Of a DNA stretch of 64,000 bases, positions 43,419-51,589 are shown one piece after another. A program made the translations under genes and the position numbers. The notes beneath the pieces are model-generated. The model was not told where the DNA came from, made no database searches, and saw only the letters and a list, made by a program, of their open reading frames with translations. The first letter of the stretch is position 1; the number at the start of each line of letters is the position of its first letter. This DNA is from Rhabdochlamydiaceae bacterium. GTDB taxonomy: Bacteria; Chlamydiota; Chlamydiia; Chlamydiales; Rhabdochlamydiaceae. Location of the stretch: the NCBI GenBank assembly GCA_019745395.1, contig JAIETG010000013.1, positions 1 through 64,000 on the forward strand, given 5' to 3'.

Positions 43419-44870
43419 TTAACGAGCTATCTTATCAGCGAAGAAATCCAGAGCAGTTGCTAAAGCAGCTGCATTGGAGTATTCCGTGGAAGTGTGTCCT
43501 CCCTGACGAATCATCCACAAAGTGCTATTATCCCATTTTTGATACAGCGCATAGGCGTTTTCAGGAAGAGTCACAATATCGTATTTTCCATGAATGATAA
43601 TTGCTGGGAGATGTTTGATTTTATTCATGTTGGATAAAATTTGATCTGGCTTAAGAAAGAATTGATTTATAGAGTAATGTAAAAAGTGTTTTGTTACGGA
43701 GTAAATGTACTGATCGTTTTTTAATACATTTTCTACCAACAGGGGATTTGGAGAAAAGCGAACGCAAGCAGCATCAAATTCCATGAACGCCCGTGCAGCC
43801 GGCATGTGAATTTCAGGATTTGGATCTATGATCCTTGCATAGTAGGCCGAAAGAAGATCAGAATGTTCTTCTTCAGGAATGTGACCTAGAAATTTCTCAT
43901 AGCCATTAGGAGCAAGTTTGCCCATTCCATAGAGGAGGTGTAGGTAATCTTGCTCTCTGCCTAAAAATATCCCTCTAAGGATAAATCCTTGGCAATGCTC
44001 TGGATGACTTTGTCCGTACAAAATGGCTAAAGTAGATCCCCAAGATCCTCCAAAAACTAGCCACTTTTCAATCCCAAGATGTTTTCTTAAAGTTTCTATA
44101 TCTGCTACAGAGTGGCTTGGTGTGTTTTCTTCCATGGAAGCAAACGGTATAGATCTCTTTGAGCCGCGCTGGTCAAGCATGATTACGTAATAACGCTTTA
44201 GGTCAAAAAATTGAGTGAGTTCATCGCAGCATCCCTCTCCAGGACCTCCATGTAAGATAACAATAGGGATGCCTTTTGGGTTCCCATAAGTGGCATAAAA
44301 AATGGTGTGTATTTTCGATACGGTTAAAAAACCTTCTCGGAAAGGGGCCGTAATGGGATATAAATGGTGATCAAAATGCGGCTCTTCATAGAGATGATTA
44401 AGGGAAAATTCCTTAGATGTGTTTTGTGGCTGCATTTCACAAAAGACCTCTTTCCAGTAGCTGATTTTTCCTTCTTGAAAAATCACTAGGGCAATTGCTT
44501 CTAAATTTCTTTGTAGTCCGTTTTTTTCTATACATTGGACTTGGAAATGAAAAGCGGCTTTGTTTTCAAAAATAAGGAGATTTTCTAAAAAACTTGAATA
44601 AGAGACGTTCTCATATTTGTTTTGCATTCTATGGATGTATGCAATGAATTCTTCAATTCCTTGGCTTATGATAATGTTGTTGCTTTGAATGGTGCAGTCA
44701 CAAGTCATAAATGACTGCACGGAATAGAAATCAATTTCATGTTCTGGGTCTCCCAGAAATGTCAAATAGTTAAAGAATTGTTCTATGTGTTCTTGCGTGG
44801 GTGATGCTTGTGCGTAGTTATGCAAACAGACAGTTAAGATAATAATCTTAAGAAGATATTTGTTGATCAT
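43419..44870 (-). CDS. Secreted NTF2-like domain plus proline iminopeptidase-type alpha/beta hydrolase
   Basis: This is a 483-residue protein with a signal peptide (KIIILTVCLHNYAQASP). An NTF2/SnoaL-like domain (about residues 25-145: HIEQFFNYLTFLGDPEHEID, then EGKISYWKEVFCEM) comes first. A peptidase S33 domain follows (about 165-483): oxyanion motif ILHGGPGEGCCDE, DQRGSKRS (usually DQRGxGRS), nucleophile in FGGSWGSTLAILYG, Asp in HGKYDIVT and His in GGHTSTEY. It is expected in the periplasm or outside the cell. Its partner gene in the convergent pair is a LuxR-type regulator with a similar NTF2-like domain. The substrate could be an N-terminal-proline peptide or an amino-acid-derived amide. 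Confidence 0.85.
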   Translation of the reverse strand: MINKYLLKIIILTVCLHNYAQASPTQEHIEQFFNYLTFLGDPEHEIDFYSVQSFMTCDCTIQSNNIIISQGIEEFIAYIHRMQNKYENVSYSSFLENLLIFENKAAFHFQVQCIEKNGLQRNLEAIALVIFQEGKISYWKEVFCEMQPQNTSKEFSLNHLYEEPHFDHHLYPITAPFREGFLTVSKIHTIFYATYGNPKGIPIVILHGGPGEGCCDELTQFFDLKRYYVIMLDQRGSKRSIPFASMEENTPSHSVADIETLRKHLGIEKWLVFGGSWGSTLAILYGQSHPEHCQGFILRGIFLGREQDYLHLLYGMGKLAPNGYEKFLGHIPEEEHSDLLSAYYARIIDPNPEIHMPAARAFMEFDAACVRFSPNPLLVENVLKNDQYIYSVTKHFLHYSINQFFLKPDQILSNMNKIKHLPAIIIHGKYDIVTLPENAYALYQKWDNSTLWMIRQGGHTSTEYSNAAALATALDFFADKIAR

Positions 44871-45115
44871 TGTAAGAGCCTTTTTATGTTAAGGAACGAG
44901 AGTTGCGTCATTTTCATATAAAAATATAGAGAAGAGATCGAAATATATTTCACCGTATTAAATACTAGGATTGTCTGTTTGAATGGTTTTTTTTAAAGGT
45001 TTCTTCTATGTGATTCTATTTTATTAATGTGTATTTATTTAAAAAGCTAGCCTCTATTTGTCTTTTTAGTGTAAATAGAAATTTCAGATCTAAAGCACAT
45101 TAAATTTGGAGAATT

Positions 45116-46108
45116 ATGAAGATTGCCATAACAGGTGCCTCCGGACATATTGGAAATGTTTTGTGCAGAGAGTTGTTAAAATTGGGTCACAAAGTCAGGG
45201 CTCTTGTTCATTCAGATAATGTAGAACATTCCCATTCCATCGAAGATTTGAGCTTGGAAAGAATTCATGGTGACATTTTAAATTCCGATTCTCTGATTGA
45301 ATTTTGCGCGGGGAGTGACGTTGTATTCCATTTGGCTGCAAAAATTTCTATAGATGGAGATCCGGATGGGAGCCTCTTGAGGACCAATGTTGAAGGAACT
45401 GAAAATGTTATTAAGGCTTGTCTTGCAACCAACGTAAAACGACTTATTCATTTTAGCTCTATACATGCGTATAAACAAGCGCCGTTTAATGAAGAACTAA
45501 GTGAAAAAGGTGATTTTGTAGATTCTGATGACTCTTGCTACAATTACTATAAAGCACTTGGGGAAAAATCGGTGCAAAAAGGAGTCGAGGCAGGGTTGGA
45601 TGCTGTGATTTTAAGTCCTACCGGAGTTTTAGGCCCATTTGATTATCAACCCTCTTTTATGGGAAAAGCTCTACTTGATCTATATAATGGAAAACTTCCA
45701 GCCCTGGTCCACGGAGGATTTGATTGGGTTGATGTTCGAGATGTGGTTAGTTCTGCTATTTGCGCAATGGAAAAAGGAAGAAAAGGAGAGCGCTATCTAC
45801 TTTCGGGACGTTGGATGTCAGTTCGGGATTTGATGGAATTATTTGCGGAAATTACGGAAAAACAGGCCCCGAAATTTACATCTCCAGTATGGCTTGCTAA
45901 GGCAGGATTACCCTTTATTAGATTGCATGGCAAATTAATAAAAAAACCGCCTCTTTATACGAAGGAGGCTATGGACACTCTTTTATACTCTAATTCCCAT
46001 ATTACAGCCCGAAAAGCGGAGCAAGAGCTTGGGCATTCCTCTAGATCTATGGAAGAAATTCTTCGCGATGAGTTTACATGGTTTAAAGAAAGGAATTTCA
46101 TAAAATGA
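45116..46108 (+). CDS. Extended SDR, 3-beta-hydroxysteroid dehydrogenase/dihydroflavonol reductase-like
   Basis: This is a 330-residue NAD(P)-dependent oxidoreductase. The Rossmann motif is ITGASGHIG (residues 4-12), with HLAAKISI, HFSSIHAY and the catalytic YNYYKALGEK (YxxxK, about 140-144), then SPTGVLGPFDYQPSFMGKAL and FDWVDVRDVV. The group includes NSDHL/3-beta-HSD sterol enzymes and DFR-like aldehyde reductases. It overlaps by 4 nt the gene for a steroid 5-alpha-reductase-type protein, which favours a sterol or isoprenoid-ketone substrate. It is cytoplasmic, perhaps membrane-associated. Confidence 0.83.
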   Translation: MKIAITGASGHIGNVLCRELLKLGHKVRALVHSDNVEHSHSIEDLSLERIHGDILNSDSLIEFCAGSDVVFHLAAKISIDGDPDGSLLRTNVEGTENVIKACLATNVKRLIHFSSIHAYKQAPFNEELSEKGDFVDSDDSCYNYYKALGEKSVQKGVEAGLDAVILSPTGVLGPFDYQPSFMGKALLDLYNGKLPALVHGGFDWVDVRDVVSSAICAMEKGRKGERYLLSGRWMSVRDLMELFAEITEKQAPKFTSPVWLAKAGLPFIRLHGKLIKKPPLYTKEAMDTLLYSNSHITARKAEQELGHSSRSMEEILRDEFTWFKERNFIK

Positions 46109-46824
46109 TACTTGTTTTATGGACTCTTTTGCCGATTATTCTTTTTCCTGTTCTTTTTAAAATTAAAGTTCCTTATGGCCGTTATACTGATGTAAAATGG
46201 GGCCCCATGATGAGCAGTCGTTTTTCTTGGATAATCATGGAATTGCCTGCTCTAGTTGTATTTATTGCTTTCTTTTTCCCCAAAGAAAGCAATAGTGTTG
46301 TTTGTTGGGTTTTTTTTGCTTGCTGGGTGGGTCACTATTTTTATAGAAGTCTTATTTTTCCGTTTAAAACCCAATCAAAAATGATGCCTATCATAGTCGC
46401 TGGCTCGGCTTTTTTCTTTAATATTATGAATGGCTATTTTAATGGGGAGTATCTCGGAAAAGCTTTCTATCCTTTATCTTGGTTCTATGATCCTCGATTT
46501 ATTTTGGGGATTTCTCTTTTTTTTACAGGTCTTATCACCAACCGAATCGCCGATAAAACTCTTTTTTTGTTAAAAGAAAAAGATAAAGGCTATCTTATTC
46601 CTAAAGGGGGGCTTTATAATCTGATTTCTTGCCCCAATTATTTTGCTGAAATTATTCAATGGATGGGTTTTGCCATTATGACTTGGTCTTTACCAGGGCT
46701 TGCTTTTGCTCTATGGACAGCCGCTAATCTCGTTCCTAGAGCTATTCGACATCATCAATGGTATAAAATGACTTTTAGTAAATACCCCAAAAAACGAAAA
46801 GCTATTATTCCCTATATACTTTAA
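46105..46824 (+). CDS. Steroid 5-alpha-reductase family membrane protein
   Basis: This 239-residue protein has about six transmembrane helices and the C-terminal 3-oxo-5-alpha-steroid 4-dehydrogenase signature: KGYLIPKGGLYNLISCPNYF, then AEIIQWMGFAIMTW and HHQWYKMTFSKYPKKRKAII. PYGRYTDVKWGPMMSSRFSW near the N-terminus also fits SRD5A-type proteins. It reduces a delta-4 (or enoyl) double bond using NADPH at the membrane. It overlaps the SDR gene by 4 nt, so both enzymes likely act on the same substrate, perhaps host sterol. Confidence 0.88.
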   Translation: MILVLWTLLPIILFPVLFKIKVPYGRYTDVKWGPMMSSRFSWIIMELPALVVFIAFFFPKESNSVVCWVFFACWVGHYFYRSLIFPFKTQSKMMPIIVAGSAFFFNIMNGYFNGEYLGKAFYPLSWFYDPRFILGISLFFTGLITNRIADKTLFLLKEKDKGYLIPKGGLYNLISCPNYFAEIIQWMGFAIMTWSLPGLAFALWTAANLVPRAIRHHQWYKMTFSKYPKKRKAIIPYIL

Positions 46825-47016
46825 GAGTCTAATTTTTCTTGTAGTATTTTTTTGCATGATCAGGAAATTCTAAAATGTAAAATGAAATTTTTATAATTAT
46901 ATTTCAAATTAATATTTTAGTGCTTTTTTATATGGTCATGTGTTTGTTTTTTTAATTGTTTAGTTTATTTAATGTTTTGTGTAAAATGTAAATGTTTAAA
47001 TTTTCGGTTTGCTTTT

Positions 47017-48051
47017 ATGGGTTATTATAATGTTTTTTCTAAGCCTTTAGATGTGCAAGTTGTTTTTCCGGATGTTGATAGAGAGCATCGAGTAGAGAAA
47101 AAGCCTGTAGATGTAAAGCTAAAAAAAGCTTGGGCTCTGGCACAAAAGCAAAAAGAACAAGAGCTCGATGGATCCCGTTTCAAGTATCGATCTTATAATG
47201 TTTTTCAAGCTCCTAACTCCTGTCATACCCAATCTTTACAAGTAGGTAAATATCAAATTGGCGTATGTCATGCTCAAGGGCGTAGGCCTTCGCAGGAAGA
47301 TCAACATCTAGCTACTTCATTTTCTCTCCGATTGCCAAAAGGGAAAATCTACCCTGTTCAGCTTTTTGGGGTTTTTGATGGCCATGGAGGCTCTGAAGCC
47401 TCCCTCTATATGGAAAAACATTTACAAAATGAGCTTATGAAAACTTTGATACACTTTCATCCTGAAGGGAAACTTACTGATGAAGGGATTTGGAATGCCT
47501 TAAAACTTGCCTTTGTAAATTTGAGCGATCGATTTAAACAATTAGATCAGAATAGCGGAACTACAGCAACGGTAGCTATGATATTGGATGGGAAGTTATG
47601 GACTGCCAATGTAGGGGATTCTAGAACGATTTTAGAAGATAGCTTTAAAGGGACTTTTCAATTGAGTGAAGATGCCAAGCCCTCGGATCCTCGATATAAA
47701 AAAGGGATTGAAAAGAGGGGGGGATCTGTAGAATTTCACGGTGATACGCCTCGGATTAATGGGATATTGGCCGTAGGAAGGGCTGTAGGAGATGGTAGTG
47801 TTGGCCCTGGAGTTAGTTCACGCCCTAAAATTACCAAGATCGATCTATCCCAGATACATTCAGGCAGTCATCTTGTATTAGCATGTGATGGAATCTATGA
47901 TGTAGCCAGCACAAGGCAAGTTGGTCATGCATTACGTCAAAAAAGTTTCTTTAGAAAAAGTCCTATTTCGGTTGCTCAAAATCTAGTATTTTCTGCCTAT
48001 CGAGCCGGATCTCAAGATAATCTGTCCGCACTTGTAGTGCGAATTCCTTGA
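47017..48051 (+). CDS. Eukaryote-type PP2C (PPM) serine/threonine phosphatase
   Basis: This protein of about 344 residues has all PPM metal motifs: GRRPSQEDQHL, LFGVFDGHGGSEA, GTTATVAMI, LWTANVGDSRTIL, LACDGIYDV and the terminal SQDNLSALVV. The full-length eukaryote-like form (FDGHGG and a regulatory N-terminus of about 85 residues) suggests acquisition from a host or use as a host-directed effector. The ATG at 47017 is preferred; another 45 nt upstream (46972) lies in AT-rich leader-like sequence. No signal peptide is seen, so release would need type III secretion. It is followed by an orphan exported protein. Confidence 0.88.
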   Translation: MGYYNVFSKPLDVQVVFPDVDREHRVEKKPVDVKLKKAWALAQKQKEQELDGSRFKYRSYNVFQAPNSCHTQSLQVGKYQIGVCHAQGRRPSQEDQHLATSFSLRLPKGKIYPVQLFGVFDGHGGSEASLYMEKHLQNELMKTLIHFHPEGKLTDEGIWNALKLAFVNLSDRFKQLDQNSGTTATVAMILDGKLWTANVGDSRTILEDSFKGTFQLSEDAKPSDPRYKKGIEKRGGSVEFHGDTPRINGILAVGRAVGDGSVGPGVSSRPKITKIDLSQIHSGSHLVLACDGIYDVASTRQVGHALRQKSFFRKSPISVAQNLVFSAYRAGSQDNLSALVVRIP

Positions 48052-48157
48052 TACATTGTAAAAAGTTGCAAAATTTATTTGTTGAATTATTGACTTAATG
48101 TATTGCTTGAACTAACTGTAAAGATACAGTGTTGCATTATGTGCTATAGGTGTTTTT

Positions 48158-49087
48158 ATGCGTATTTTTCAAGCGGTTGTCGCATTTTTTATAGCGACGT
48201 TAGTTGGGAGCGTATTAGAAGCTGTGGAAAGAGAGCCCTTATGGGCAAATATTTCTTGGGATATGAGTCCTCTTTCAGATCCTTTAACAGAAAAGCAGAT
48301 TTTATTTTTAAATCTATACATGCAATATCCCTTAACACCAGAAATGAACAAATTGCCTCGATATGTTAAAAACATTCTCCCTCTTTATATAGAGTTGCAT
48401 TCAGAAGAGTTAGATTCTTATGCTTTGCAATATTTTCGTGTAAAACAGCTTCTCTCTTCTGGTCTGACTTTTTCAGATGTTATGGCTTTGCAGTCATGTA
48501 TGAGAGATTTACAATTAGGTCACTCCTTGAAGCGTGAGCAAAATGTGTTTTTAGATGGTTTCATCCAAAAAAATCTTAAAAAATTTCCGCAGCTTTCTTT
48601 AATTCCTTTACTTAATCCTCTTTTTTTTCATGTAACCCAAGTTCCCAATGAGTTTCATAACAAAGCAAGAGCAACTTTAAGAGAGGCTTTATTGAAAAGT
48701 ATAGGTTTTTCCTCTAAAGAGATGTCTGTATTAGATGTATTAGGCTTTCAGCCTTTGAGCTCATCAAAATTAAGCGATGTAGGATTGCAAGCTCTTCGAA
48801 AATGGTTAACTCTCTCTTTTTTACATGCAGCCATAGAAGTGTACGATGCAGGACAGATTTTACGTTTGCAAGCTGTTATACATAAGAATGCAGAGCAGTT
48901 TTCTCAAAATGCTATCGCATTTTTAGATAATGAAGTGAGTAATAGTCGAGTTGTTCACAGGTTTAGATATACCAATTTTCAAGCGAGCTTATCGCAATTG
49001 AAGGATTCAGATTTTGAGTCTGTTTCTTACAATGATCCCGTGCAAGTCATGACTTGGGAAAATCCGGGGATTCAGCAAGTACATTAA
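48158..49087 (+). CDS. Exported protein of unknown function
   Basis: This is a 309-residue protein with a signal peptide (FQAVVAFFIATLVGSVLEA) and a mainly helical mature part. I recognise no domain. Its 3' end overlaps by 41 nt the 3' end of the convergent kinase-like gene, so the two transcripts are antisense to each other there. Confidence 0.62.
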   Translation: MRIFQAVVAFFIATLVGSVLEAVEREPLWANISWDMSPLSDPLTEKQILFLNLYMQYPLTPEMNKLPRYVKNILPLYIELHSEELDSYALQYFRVKQLLSSGLTFSDVMALQSCMRDLQLGHSLKREQNVFLDGFIQKNLKKFPQLSLIPLLNPLFFHVTQVPNEFHNKARATLREALLKSIGFSSKEMSVLDVLGFQPLSSSKLSDVGLQALRKWLTLSFLHAAIEVYDAGQILRLQAVIHKNAEQFSQNAIAFLDNEVSNSRVVHRFRYTNFQASLSQLKDSDFESVSYNDPVQVMTWENPGIQQVH

Positions 49088-49889
49088 GATCGTTTAGTTT
49101 CTTTGGAATCGCTTCCTCCAAGACCGATGCAAATATGGGGTGAAGAGCAGTCAGAAAGGGCTTTAGACGAGACGAAAGTCTGCTAAATTCCTTTTTTTGT
49201 TCTTCTAATGATGGAAGAGCATTCTTTTTTCGAATTCGACCAGGATCCATCCAAAAGAATTTACCCTCCTGTCTTCCAATATTTTTGAGTTGGATATCTC
49301 GGACTTGAATAGGTTTTTTGCAGCTTGCTGCGCAAAGTTCCAGGAGTTCATCTACAATATTTCGAGCTTGTAAAATCGATAGTGTAGGTAGAATAGGCTC
49401 TAAGTAATCGCGAAAAGGTGTGAGTTTTTTTTGAATATAGAAAGATAGGTGGTCTGCTTTTAGAAAATGGGGGAGGCCTAAAGGATCAAGGATTTTGAGG
49501 GAAATTTGTAAAGTCTCTGTTGGGTTTAAGTGGAGAAAAATCATCTGGCTTTGGGTGGGGATTTGTTGAAAAGCGAGAAGATAACTTAGAAAATCTGCTT
49601 CTTTTTTTTGGGGATTTTTGTAGCGTGGAGCTTTGCAGATTTTGATTACATATTGATCATCTTTTGAAACAAAAGCAAAGCATTGTGATCCTACTCCTAA
49701 AAAGCGCAAAGGCTGTTTTAGGATGGCCTTTATGTGTTCTAGTTCTTGAGGATTGTAGGGTATATCCCAAGTAGATTGACTTTTTGTTTGTAGGAACAAA
49801 AAACGGCATAAAAGCCGCTCTCCCCAAAAGAGGCTTAAGATAATCGCAGCACAGATGTATATCCGTTTTCTTATAAAGCTTCGGGGCAT
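49047..49889 (-). CDS. Divergent kinase-like membrane protein 2
   Basis: This 280-residue protein is a paralogue of its upstream neighbour. An N-terminal membrane anchor (about residues 8-28) precedes a compact domain with protein-kinase-like landmarks: glycine-rich loop LGVGSQCFAFVS, Lys in YVIKICK, a catalytic-loop-like VRDIQLKNIG (D...N) and FFWMDPGRI in the DFG position. The lobes between are short, as in atypical kinases (Kdo/RIO-like). Activity is unproved. Its start overlaps the upstream gene's end by 19 nt. It faces outward or inward depending on topology, which I cannot decide. Confidence 0.6.
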   Translation of the reverse strand: MPRSFIRKRIYICAAIILSLFWGERLLCRFLFLQTKSQSTWDIPYNPQELEHIKAILKQPLRFLGVGSQCFAFVSKDDQYVIKICKAPRYKNPQKKEADFLSYLLAFQQIPTQSQMIFLHLNPTETLQISLKILDPLGLPHFLKADHLSFYIQKKLTPFRDYLEPILPTLSILQARNIVDELLELCAASCKKPIQVRDIQLKNIGRQEGKFFWMDPGRIRKKNALPSLEEQKKEFSRLSSRLKPFLTALHPIFASVLEEAIPKKLNDLNVLAESPDFPKS

Positions 49890-50770
49890 GACAACGACTG
49901 TGTAAAATAGTTTTCTAAAGTAGGATCAAGGTTTTTTAGCCAATTGCGAAACTCCCGAGTGAAGAGAAGCAGGTTTTCTTGAGAGCCTTTCTCGGAGCTT
50001 AGGGATGGATCGTAGACGAATTGCCCAATATCGATTTGAAAGGGGTGTTCTTCACAAAATGCAAAATTTCTCCAAATTCCATTGTCTTTATCAGCAATTT
50101 GCTTTTGGCATCTTTTTTTGAGGTATGCGGTCATTTCATCTAAAGCTATTTTAGCCTGTTGCAATTGTCCTTGTTGGATCAAAGTCTCAAGTTTAGGGTA
50201 GAAAGGAATTCCCTTTTTTTGAATGTAAAATTGAAAGGCGTCGGCAGAAAGGTGGTGACGTACCCGAATTTTATCGAAAAGCTCTAGCTGTACCTCTGGT
50301 AGAGATCCTGCATCTAAATGCATATAGATAATGCCTGTTTCCTCTTGCAAGTTTTCTAAAGCGATTTGGTAGCTTTTATATTCTCCTTCTAGCTTTTTCT
50401 GTTTTCGTTCGAGGATCTGTTTGCGATACAATTCTAAGTTGCCAGGGAATGAAAAAAGCTGAAACCAGATTTTAGGGTAGTTATTATTGTATTTAAGCAA
50501 TTTAACGACGTATTTTTGATCGGAAGTAGTAAATGCATAACATTGACCTCCTCTTCCTATATAATGTAGAGGTTGGCTTAAAATACTCTGAATTTCTGCT
50601 TGTTGCTCTACGGAAAGAGAAGAAGAGAGGTGGGGGATCGTGTCTTTTAGAAACGCTGTTCGGATTTTGCTCGGAGTAAATCCATCCGTTTGTTTGTGAA
50701 GAAATCGATATAATGGGAATATGCTCGAAGTTGTCAGTACGATCCACAGAAATAGTTTGATTCTTTTCAT
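49871..50770 (-). CDS. Divergent kinase-like membrane protein 1
   Basis: This is a protein of about 299 residues with an N-terminal transmembrane segment (KLFLWIVLTTSSIFPLYRFL) and the same landmarks as the downstream paralogue: IGRGGQCYAFTT, KYVVKLLKY, a catalytic-loop-like KDNGIWRNFA (D...N) and FQIDIGQFV in the DFG place. I chose ATG 50770 (MKRIKLF). The frame is open 96 nt further, but that part would run into the divergent HAD gene. The two paralogues form an overlapping pair, so they may act together. I know of no named family; a chlamydial lineage-specific kinase or pseudokinase is the best reading. Confidence 0.6.
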   Translation of the reverse strand: MKRIKLFLWIVLTTSSIFPLYRFLHKQTDGFTPSKIRTAFLKDTIPHLSSSLSVEQQAEIQSILSQPLHYIGRGGQCYAFTTSDQKYVVKLLKYNNNYPKIWFQLFSFPGNLELYRKQILERKQKKLEGEYKSYQIALENLQEETGIIYMHLDAGSLPEVQLELFDKIRVRHHLSADAFQFYIQKKGIPFYPKLETLIQQGQLQQAKIALDEMTAYLKKRCQKQIADKDNGIWRNFAFCEEHPFQIDIGQFVYDPSLSSEKGSQENLLLFTREFRNWLKNLDPTLENYFTQSLSCPEAL

Positions 50771-50815
50771 TGTCTTTTTGAGAATAAAGTTAAGCTGGTG
50801 TAGTATAGATCGGAA

Positions 50816-51526
50816 ATGAATCTTTGTCAAAGGGCTATATTGGAAAATATTGTACAAAAAATCCAAGAGTGCGATCTGTTTTTATTTGATTTGGATGGGC
50901 TTCTTGTCGATACAGAACCAGTTCATTATCAAGCGTATCAAAAAATGTGCTTAGCTAGGGGGTTTTCTCTCACTTGGGATTATGCTGCCTATTGCGATTT
51001 GGCCCATAAAGGATCGGATCTTTTAGAAAAGGGGGTCTACGAAACTTTTCCTGACCTTAAGGCTCAGGAACCAAATTGGCGAGTTCTTCACCAAGAAAAG
51101 CAAATGGCTTTTTTAGAAATCGTCGCAGACGAGGGGGTTTCTCTGATGCCAGGCGTTGAGCAAATGCTGCAAAAATTTCCTTTGCAATCCAAACGCTCGT
51201 GCGTTGTCACGCATTCTTCTTCTCAACTTACGCAGGCCCTATGTCGGAAACTTCCCATTTTACAAACAATTCCTTATTGGGTGACTCGAGAGCAATATTC
51301 CTCTGCCAAGCCTCATCCTGATGCGTATCTTTTAGCCATGCGCCTTTATGGGAAAGAGGGGGATAAGATTCTGGGTTTTGAAGATAGTTTTCGAGGATAT
51401 CTTGCACTACAAGCTGCAGGCATCCCTTCTGTAGTTATTTCTTCGATTTTGTCTTCAGAGTTTCTCAAAGAGCTTGATCAAAAACAGGTGTCTTATTACA
51501 GCTCGTTTCAAGATATTATTATTTAG
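50816..51526 (+). CDS. HAD-family phosphatase (phosphoglycolate phosphatase/beta-phosphoglucomutase-like)
   Basis: This is a 236-residue cytoplasmic HAD subfamily IA enzyme. Motif I is LFDLDGLLVDTEPVHYQAY, motif II is VVTHSS, the conserved Lys is in SAKPHPDAYLLAM, and motif IV is LGFEDSFRGYLALQAAGI. Position next to truA/ispD matches the gene annotated as phosphoglycolate phosphatase in Chlamydia. The substrate is not determined by sequence. It is divergent from the kinase-like pair across a 45-nt gap. Confidence 0.85.
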   Translation: MNLCQRAILENIVQKIQECDLFLFDLDGLLVDTEPVHYQAYQKMCLARGFSLTWDYAAYCDLAHKGSDLLEKGVYETFPDLKAQEPNWRVLHQEKQMAFLEIVADEGVSLMPGVEQMLQKFPLQSKRSCVVTHSSSQLTQALCRKLPILQTIPYWVTREQYSSAKPHPDAYLLAMRLYGKEGDKILGFEDSFRGYLALQAAGIPSVVISSILSSEFLKELDQKQVSYYSSFQDIII

Positions 51527-51589
51527 CTGTTTGTGCGTGTAATTGCTAATTGAGTAATTATATCGAATTTGCTATAATGTGTCTGTTAT

